A stretch of DNA of 37,903 nt from JAKAGZ01 sp964412105 (lineage in GTDB: Bacteria; Bacteroidota; Ignavibacteria; Ignavibacteriales; Ignavibacteriaceae). Positions 33,413 through 37,903 of this stretch are shown one piece after another. The position numbers and the translations under genes are program-made. Numbering within the stretch: the stretch's first letter is position 1; each line of letters begins with the position of its first letter. The notes beneath the pieces were generated by a model. It saw only the letters and a list, made by a program, of their open reading frames with translations. It was not told the DNA's origin and did not search any database. The stretch covers positions 1 through 37,903 of the forward strand of contig CAYPNM010000029.1 in NCBI GenBank assembly GCA_964412105.1. The letters are read 5' to 3'.

Positions 33413-34843
33413 ATGAACAAGTCAGTTACAATTGAAGATTTAAGAAAAGTCGTTGCTTTACAAAATTTACCCGATGAACATCTTAAGTGGATCTTGGACC
33501 GTTCTGATTATTTTGAATACAATGACGGGGATACCCTTTTAACAACCGGTATGCCTATTGATCATATGTATTGCTTAATTGAAGGAATAATAAGTTTCTA
33601 TATGAATGTGGACGGGAGGTTGGTTTATTACCACAGTACTGAAAATAATTCTCTTACGGGAGGAATAACAGGGGTGTTACCTTATTCAAGACTTAAAAGT
33701 TCACCCGGTAATGCGTATGCAGAAGGAAAAATACGTGGAATTAAACTTCATAAAAAACACTTTCAGGAGCTTGAACAACTTAATTCTGATTTTATACAGC
33801 ATCTTATCGCTTATATGACTGAAAGGGCGCGTGTTTTTGCCACCGCAAAAATGCAACAAGAAAAAGTCAGTGCGTTAGGGAAACTTGCTGCCGGAGTTGC
33901 GCATGAAATGAACAATCCCGCCGCTGCCATTAGCAGAATATCCGAAGAACTTGACAAAAGATTGAAACGAAATTTTAAGCTTACAAAAGAATTATTAAAA
34001 TATAATATCAGTCCCGATCTTATAGATAATATCCAGGAAATGGCGGTTAATAAAGGGAATTCTTCCACAAAAGCCAAGGTTACTCCCCTGCAGCGTATTC
34101 AAAAAGAAGATGAATTAAATGACTGGTTGAATGAAAAAGGGATCAAAAGCTGTAATGAAATGGCAGAGACTCTGGCCGAGGCCGGTATTTCGCCAGATGA
34201 TCTTGAGAAAATTATACATAATGTTCCCAACGAAGCCCTTCACAATATTCTTGACTGGTTAGAAAATTTGCTAAGCTCTGAGTTAATATTAAAAGATCTT
34301 GATAATGCTTCTGATCGAATTACAATGCTTGTGGGAGCTATTAAGTCACATGTAAGAATGGACAGGTCGGGTGATCTCCAAAGAACCAATGTTCATGAAG
34401 ACCTGGAAAACAGTCTGATACTTCTCGGATATAAAATAAATGATAAAAATATTGAGCTTACAAAAAATTTCTGTGGTGATATGACCGAAGTTGATGCCTA
34501 TATTGGAGAACTAAACCAGGTCTGGACAAATATAATTGACAATGCTATTTATGCAGTTCCGCAAAATGGTGAAATTGTAATCGAAACAGAATGTGATAAA
34601 AATAATATTACCGTTAAGATCAGAGACAACGGCGCAGGTATTCCTAAAGAAATTTTATCAAGGATATTTGATCCGTTTTTTACTACAAAAAAAGTAGGAG
34701 AAGGAACAGGCATAGGACTTGATATTGCAAGGAATGTAATTAACCGTCATAAGGGGGAAATAAAAGTATATTCTGTTCCCGGTAAAACGGAATTTATTAT
34801 CAGTATTCCGGTTTCGCAGCAATCATTAAAGGAAAAAGCTTAA
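33413..34843 (+). CDS. Soluble histidine kinase with cyclic-nucleotide-binding domain
   Basis: The 476-residue protein has a cNMP-binding fold (about 12-135), then a dimerisation/phosphorylation helix with H164 in AAGVAHEMNNPAAAI, and an ATP-binding domain with N-box N373/N377, G1 DNGAGIP (405) and G2 GEGTGIGL. No membrane segment is seen, so it is cytoplasmic. About 120 residues are inserted between the H-box helix and the second helix of the dimerisation domain (RITMLVGAIKSHVRMD, from 302), which is unusual. No response regulator gene lies next to it. GGAAAG precedes the ATG. Confidence 0.93.
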   Translation: MNKSVTIEDLRKVVALQNLPDEHLKWILDRSDYFEYNDGDTLLTTGMPIDHMYCLIEGIISFYMNVDGRLVYYHSTENNSLTGGITGVLPYSRLKSSPGNAYAEGKIRGIKLHKKHFQELEQLNSDFIQHLIAYMTERARVFATAKMQQEKVSALGKLAAGVAHEMNNPAAAISRISEELDKRLKRNFKLTKELLKYNISPDLIDNIQEMAVNKGNSSTKAKVTPLQRIQKEDELNDWLNEKGIKSCNEMAETLAEAGISPDDLEKIIHNVPNEALHNILDWLENLLSSELILKDLDNASDRITMLVGAIKSHVRMDRSGDLQRTNVHEDLENSLILLGYKINDKNIELTKNFCGDMTEVDAYIGELNQVWTNIIDNAIYAVPQNGEIVIETECDKNNITVKIRDNGAGIPKEILSRIFDPFFTTKKVGEGTGIGLDIARNVINRHKGEIKVYSVPGKTEFIISIPVSQQSLKEKA

Positions 34844-34846
34844 GAT

Positions 34847-34876
34847 GAATCTTCTCCAGACGGGAGAAGAAGATTC
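34847..34876 (+). terminator. Hairpin directly after the kinase stop codon
   Basis: GAATCTTCTCC (34847-34857) pairs with GGAGAAGAAGATTC (34863-34876) with a three-base bulge. It begins three bases after the stop. The absence of a T-run makes it a poor intrinsic terminator; it may act as a 3' stabilising hairpin. Confidence 0.35.
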
Positions 34877-35028
34877 CAGAGTGTGTGATATCAGAGAAGC
34901 TGTAGTTTTTGGGAATGAATAGTATCTTTCGAGTTTTGGGGAAAGTTTTACCACAGGGATCATAGATGATGTTTTAAGTAAACTTTGTTGCACAAATCTA
35001 CTAAGTTAAATTGTGGCGGGATATTTAT

Positions 35029-35055
35029 GCTCAGGTCAGGAGACCTGAGCAACGA
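35029..35055 (+). repeat. REP-like hairpin, copy 1 (downstream of RAYT)
   Basis: GCTCAGGTC-AGGA-GACCTGAGC followed by AACGA. The stem is perfect (nine base pairs) and ends five bases after the transposase stop codon. An identical copy lies on the other side of the transposase gene at 35776-35802 in the same orientation. Confidence 0.85.
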
Positions 35056-35060
35056 AATAT

Positions 35061-35657
35061 TTATTCAATTACCTGGAATTCGGGACGGCAATATGTGCCC
35101 TTCCATTCTATCCATTCATTAACCAGACCGGCATTAACTGGATTCATAAGAACATAGCGTATTACATAGTATAATTCATTTTCATCTCTTACGAGTCTGT
35201 CGAAGCTTTCTGATTGCCAGAATTTGCCTTTTTTGTTCAAAACCTTATTTGATTCCTTTGCACTATATTTTTTTATAGATCCTACAATATCGCCCAGTAG
35301 TCTTTTATTATTCATTAAATCAAAAACAAGATGCACATGATTTGGCATTATGCAATAGCATATTAGTTTGTATTCCTTATTATCATAATAGTGAATTGCT
35401 TTTTTGCATATTTCACGTATTTGAGGCTGTTTCAAATATTGAATTTTATTTTGCTGTTTATCAAGCAATAAATCATAATTCTTAAATACTTTTTGCCCCT
35501 CGTCCGGATGCAACAGTTTATAATTTTTAATCAGCTTTTGCAGATTTTTTACTTCATTCGGGTGTATGCTGTCGTATAACCGGTAATTGACAAAGTATGT
35601 CCCTTCATTATAATACAGGTGCGGAAGGTTCCTTCTATGAAAATGACGTTTAAGCAT
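35061..35657 (-). CDS. REP-associated tyrosine transposase (RAYT, Y1 family)
   Basis: RAYTs are single-copy relatives of IS200/IS605 transposases that cut and join single-stranded REP hairpins. The 198-residue protein has the HUH metal motif H107-V-H109 in CYCIMPNHVHLVF, the probable catalytic tyrosine Y131 in GSIKKYSAK, and FWQSESFDRLVRDENEL with YVLMNPVNAGLV, which are hallmarks of the REP-associated group. It is full length. Matching hairpins stand on both sides of it, in line with a REP-RAYT unit. Such transposases are usually vertically inherited and domesticated rather than active mobile elements. Confidence 0.92.
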   Translation of the reverse strand: MLKRHFHRRNLPHLYYNEGTYFVNYRLYDSIHPNEVKNLQKLIKNYKLLHPDEGQKVFKNYDLLLDKQQNKIQYLKQPQIREICKKAIHYYDNKEYKLICYCIMPNHVHLVFDLMNNKRLLGDIVGSIKKYSAKESNKVLNKKGKFWQSESFDRLVRDENELYYVIRYVLMNPVNAGLVNEWIEWKGTYCRPEFQVIE

Positions 35658-35775
35658 TTCCCCGTTTTTATGGTGAAATTAAGAAATCAAATGTAAATGT
35701 CAACCAGCAGATTTTACTCGTAGCTCAATTAAGCTAATTCGTTATGCAATTCACCTAAGTTGTGATAGGTATATT

Positions 35776-35802
35776 GCTCAGGTCAGGAGACCTGAGCAAC
35801 GA
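35776..35802 (+). repeat. REP-like hairpin, copy 2 (upstream of RAYT)
   Basis: The same 27-base unit as at 35029-35055, including the AGGA loop and AACGA tail; ATATT also precedes both within a few bases. It lies about 119 bp before the transposase start codon, so the two copies bracket the gene in direct orientation. Confidence 0.85.
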
Positions 35803-35858
35803 GAAACTTGAACAACAGTGACGTGAGGAACGGTTGGATTATTTGTTAAATTAATACA

Positions 35859-36782
35859 TTACACAGTAATTACCACGTGTCCTTTTTTATGTCCTTTCTC
35901 AACATACCTGTGGGCTTCGACTATTTCCTCCAGTGGATATACCCGGTCTATTACCGCTTTTAATTTTCCTTCTTCCACCAAGTCTTTGAGAAATTCAAGG
36001 TCTTTAATGCTTACACTCCCCCCCGCGCCTGCTCTTAGATAAACACCATTTGGGGCAAGCAGTTTTTTTCCTTTTCCGGAAGGAAGTTTATAAACTGCAT
36101 CGTAAACAATATCATAATCTTTCCCGTACCTCGTCAGGTCTTCCTTTGTGTAATCAATTACGTTATCCGCACCGAGCGAATTCACCATTTCAATATTGCC
36201 TGTGCTGCACACTCCCGTAACTTGCGCTCCAAAATACTTTGCAAGTTGTACTGCGTATGTGCCCACACTTCCGGAAGCTCCGTAAACCATTACTTTTTTA
36301 CCGCTGCCTATCTTTCCTTTTTTTAAACCCATCAGCGCTGTACTTCCGCCGGTGGTAACGCCCGCAGCAGCTTCTTCATAGCTCATATTTGATGGTTTGA
36401 ATGTAACCATTCCGTTTTTGATTTTATCTGAACTTTCAGCCATACACCGGTATTCAGCATAAGCCCCGAAAGTAAAGCCAGTAGTCGCAAAAACCTTATC
36501 ACCAGCTTTGAATCTTTTAACATCTTTTCCAGCGGACTCAATCTCTCCTGCCAGTTCCATTCCAAGGACAGGGCGCTTTGGTTTAAATAATCCGAAGTAA
36601 AACCGGAAGGGAATATTATACGGAAAAGGAACATCGAAGCTTCTTACTCTCACATCCCCGATATGACATGTTGTTGCGTGTATTTTTATAAGTATTTGAT
36701 TATCCGCTGGAACAGGTTTTTCCACCTCTTTTAGTTGAAGGACTTCCGGCGGACCATATTTTGTATATACAACCGTTTTCAT
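35859..36782 (-). CDS. MDR-family NAD(P)H quinone oxidoreductase/dehydrogenase
   Basis: The 307-residue medium-chain reductase has the GroES-like N-terminal domain (MKTVVYTKYGPPEVLQLKEV) and a Rossmann domain with the nucleotide motif YGASGSVGTYAVQLAKYFGA at about 170-190. It lacks the structural and catalytic zinc cysteines of true alcohol dehydrogenases, which points to the zinc-free quinone oxidoreductase-like group. It would reduce quinones or enals with NADPH; the substrate is unknown. The gene stands alone, and the 239 bp upstream hold a REP-like sequence at 36955-37010. Confidence 0.91.
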   Translation of the reverse strand: MKTVVYTKYGPPEVLQLKEVEKPVPADNQILIKIHATTCHIGDVRVRSFDVPFPYNIPFRFYFGLFKPKRPVLGMELAGEIESAGKDVKRFKAGDKVFATTGFTFGAYAEYRCMAESSDKIKNGMVTFKPSNMSYEEAAAGVTTGGSTALMGLKKGKIGSGKKVMVYGASGSVGTYAVQLAKYFGAQVTGVCSTGNIEMVNSLGADNVIDYTKEDLTRYGKDYDIVYDAVYKLPSGKGKKLLAPNGVYLRAGAGGSVSIKDLEFLKDLVEEGKLKAVIDRVYPLEEIVEAHRYVEKGHKKGHVVITV

Positions 36783-36954
36783 TTTAGCCCCCGCTATTGT
36801 TGTTAATACTTTTAATGTCTACCCCTAAATTTAACAGCCGGGATTCAATTGTCAATTAGAAAATTGATTTAACCCTATAAGGAATAGTTTTTTTTGATAT
36901 ATGGAGTGCTTTGTTAGAAATGTGTCAGGCACAAACCGTGATTGTTGCGGAATT

Positions 36955-37010
36955 ATCATTTCTGCAAAGGCATCACTTCGGGTGATTCAAGTATTATCGG
37001 ATGAGAAATC
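36955..37010 (-). repeat. REP-like sequence with GATTTCTC ... GAAATGAT frame
   Basis: On the minus strand the unit begins GATTTCTC (37010-37003) and ends GAAATGAT (36962-36955), with a hairpin ATCAC-N5-GTGAT between (36972-36986). The same framing, TTTCTC before and GAAATGACA after a hairpin, is seen at 37774-37818. It resembles a common Bacteroidota intergenic repeat; copy number in the genome is not visible here. Confidence 0.45.
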
Positions 37011-37021
37011 TTTCCTTTTTG

Positions 37022-37222
37022 CTAATCTCTCATTTCCCACTCATCAAATACAGATTCCTCGTCTTTTGTTTTCGCCACCAGCTCAGTTTTAATTTCAACC
37101 CTGCTTTCCGGTTTGCGTATCGGCGTAAATGGTACTGCCCCACCGATAGCCATTCCGAAGCACGCTAAAAACATCAGAAGTATAAGCCCGATTAATTTTA
37201 ATATCTTTTTTAAAATATTCAT
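37022..37222 (-). CDS. Small single-span membrane protein
   Basis: No family recognised. The 66-residue product has a basic start and one strong membrane helix (IGLILLMFLACFGMAIGG), then a polar tail of about 37 residues ending in FDEWEMRD. The arrangement is typical of small inner-membrane proteins, or of a signal-anchored peptide. The competing plus-strand frame at 36901-37092 looks unlike a protein. Codon pattern and the coherent hydrophobic segment favour a real gene, with moderate confidence. Confidence 0.55.
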   Translation of the reverse strand: MNILKKILKLIGLILLMFLACFGMAIGGAVPFTPIRKPESRVEIKTELVAKTKDEESVFDEWEMRD

Positions 37223-37246
37223 AGAGAATTATCATTTAGTTTTTAA

Positions 37247-37274
37247 GTAGAGACGGGGCATGCCCCGTCTCTAC
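37247..37274. repeat. Perfect 28-bp palindrome with GTAG ends
   Basis: GTAGAGACGGGGCA at 37247-37260 is followed directly by its exact reverse complement to 37274. The GC-rich arm with a GTAG base resembles REP-type palindromes recognised by RAYT transposases. It lies 24 bp upstream of the small membrane protein start and could also terminate transcripts or form a cruciform. Confidence 0.8.
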
Positions 37275-37306
37275 AATAAAAATTGCGTTAAATTTTTATT
37301 AGCAAC

Positions 37307-37369
37307 AGGATAAGGTTTATAACCCGTGAGATAGACTAAGTCGCCATCCCGCGAGATGAAAATTATCCT
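37307..37369. repeat. Structured 63-bp element with terminal inverted repeats
   Basis: AGGATAA (37307-37313) and TTATCCT (37363-37369) are exact inverted ends. Inside are two copies of CCCGYGAGAT (37323-37332, 37348-37357) and the palindromic GACTAAGTC (37334-37342). It overlaps the stop codon of the next gene. A minus-strand frame through it is open (RDGDLVYLTGYKPYP) until the 28-bp palindrome. Its nature is uncertain. Confidence 0.4.
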
Positions 37370-37761
37370 ATAAAAGAAATGAAATCGTTCTCTTTTGAAC
37401 TTTGAGGAACTGTTTTAAGCGAGTAGAAACATCCTGGAGATTTTATTAAAGGAGGATGCTGTTTGAGATTATCAAACTTTACTTTGGTTAGTTTATTGAA
37501 GGCCAATAAAAAACCCGCCTCATAATTTTTTAAAGCAGGTGACTTTGTAATGCTTTTGGCATTAGATTTTTTATTAAATGATTTTATCCAGTTGGGGGTT
37601 TTAGCTTTGTAAGGAACAACCAACTCGGTTTTTGCTTTTTTCTGTAGAAAGGCCGTGGTGTAATTAACATACCCTGGAGTAAAAGACAGGGATATCAAAA
37701 AAGCCAGGGCAAAAAATAATTTTGTCAGGCTGTGTTTTTGATATGTGGTCTGTTGCAGCAT
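37363..37761 (-). CDS. Hypothetical secreted basic protein
   Basis: No family recognised. The 132-residue protein has an N-terminal hydrophobic segment (LTKLFFALAFLISLSFTPGY) preceded by a polar MLQQTTYQKHS, fitting a signal peptide or anchor. The rest is rich in lysine, serine and asparagine and has no repeats or motifs. Its stop codon lies inside the structured element at 37307-37369. A REP-like hairpin lies just upstream of the start. Low complexity makes it uncertain, but the signal segment argues for a real envelope protein. Confidence 0.5.
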   Translation of the reverse strand: MLQQTTYQKHSLTKLFFALAFLISLSFTPGYVNYTTAFLQKKAKTELVVPYKAKTPNWIKSFNKKSNAKSITKSPALKNYEAGFLLAFNKLTKVKFDNLKQHPPLIKSPGCFYSLKTVPQSSKENDFISFIG

Positions 37762-37773
37762 ATTAATTTTCTA

Positions 37774-37818
37774 TTTCTCCCCCGACCAGCCTTTCGGCAG
37801 GTCGGGATCGAAATGACA
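37774..37818 (+). repeat. REP-like hairpin framed by TTTCTC and GAAATGACA
   Basis: CCCGACC-A-GCC-TTTC-GGC-A-GGTCGGG (37781-37806) forms a ten-pair stem with one mismatch. TTTCTCC precedes it and GAAATGACA follows (37810-37818). There is no T-run, so it is more likely a repeat of the same family as 36955-37010 than a terminator, although it sits just after the clpB-like stop on the minus strand. Confidence 0.6.
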
Positions 37819-37825
37819 TTTGCCT

Positions 37826-37903
37826 TTATTTTTTCTTAAATACTAAACCTGCGTCTTCACTCTGGGATACTTTTATAGTGTCACCATCCGAGAAATTGCC
37901 CAT
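37826..37903 (-). CDS. C-terminal end of a ClpB-like AAA+ disaggregase (partial)
   Basis: The last 78 bases encode, on the minus strand, 25 residues ending at a TAA at 37826-37828: GNFSDGDTIKVSQSEDAGLV followed by FKKK. The pattern G-x-F-x-x-G-D-T-I-x-V, then G-x-L-V-F-x-K-K, matches the C-terminus of Bacteroidota ClpB chaperones. ClpB solubilises aggregated proteins with DnaK. The gene continues beyond the window, and the methionine at the very edge is probably internal. The fragment is short, so other proteins with a similar tail cannot be excluded. Confidence 0.45.
   Translation of the reverse strand: MGNFSDGDTIKVSQSEDAGLVFKKK

Noticed and set aside
35061..35657. Transposase gene as an active IS200/IS605 insertion sequence
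   Set aside because: The motifs are those of REP-associated transposases, no TnpB is present, and the flanking hairpins are identical direct copies rather than distinct left and right ends.
36901..37092. Plus-strand frame of 63 codons
   Set aside because: It crosses a REP-like hairpin and runs antisense into the small membrane protein gene; the product resembles no protein.

Overview
The window looks like a short-read, probably metagenome-derived scaffold from an AT-rich bacterium of the Bacteroidota/Ignavibacteria (FCB) branch. This rests on several signs: a promoter-like ATTG-N19-TAtaTTTG sequence of the Bacteroidota type upstream of metH, many short secreted proteins ending their signal peptides in A-Q or S-Q, a Bacteroidota-style Crp/Fnr regulator and REP-like hairpins. 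No rRNA, tRNA, CRISPR array, phage or conjugative element was recognised, and most of the window is chromosomal housekeeping and accessory metabolism. Two runs of 100 N (15232-15331 and 27826-27925) are each flanked by an identical 55-bp direct repeat, so they look like unmerged k-mer overlaps rather than missing DNA.

Layout, left to right. 1-548: a possible 3' end of an upstream gene, then a promoter, a SAM-I riboswitch and its terminator, leading into cobalamin-dependent methionine synthase (metH, 558-4274). 4352-6668: copper delivery genes for cytochrome oxidase (SCO1-like lipoprotein and PCuAC-like protein), a leaderless M23-domain protein and a DUF302 protein. 6659-10140: a stand-alone MprF-C-terminal-like acyltransferase-fold protein, two divergent DinB-family proteins and a secreted TPR protein. 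10284-12955: dCMP deaminase, EamA transporter, a small PGPGW protein and a secreted Memo-family protein. 13014-15140: a secreted protein, thioredoxin, a membrane rhodanese and a SlyD-like FKBP.

15399-23746: a DUF1624 membrane acyltransferase, a secreted NTF2-like protein, then a three-gene sucrose module (PfkB sugar kinase, sucrose-phosphate synthase fused to a HAD phosphatase, and sucrose synthase) facing an MscS channel gene end to end. The module can in principle make sucrose, split it to NDP-glucose plus fructose and rephosphorylate the fructose. With the MscS gene next to it, a role in osmotic adaptation is a reasonable inference. 23857-26636: a hot-dog thioesterase, a HisH-like protein that has lost its catalytic cysteine, a secreted protein of unknown family and a decayed second copy of that gene.

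26825-37903: a GNAT enzyme, a GyrI-like protein, another secreted NTF2-like protein, a 455-bp intergenic stretch with hairpins and a tandem repeat, a pentapeptide-repeat protein, ygiD-like and yceI-like genes behind a Crp/Fnr regulator, an SDR-like protein, a soluble histidine kinase with a cyclic-nucleotide-binding domain, a REP-associated tyrosine transposase between two copies of the same hairpin, an MDR oxidoreductase and two small secreted or membrane proteins. Several other REP-like palindromes lie in the last 3 kb, and the window ends in what looks like the C-terminus of ClpB.
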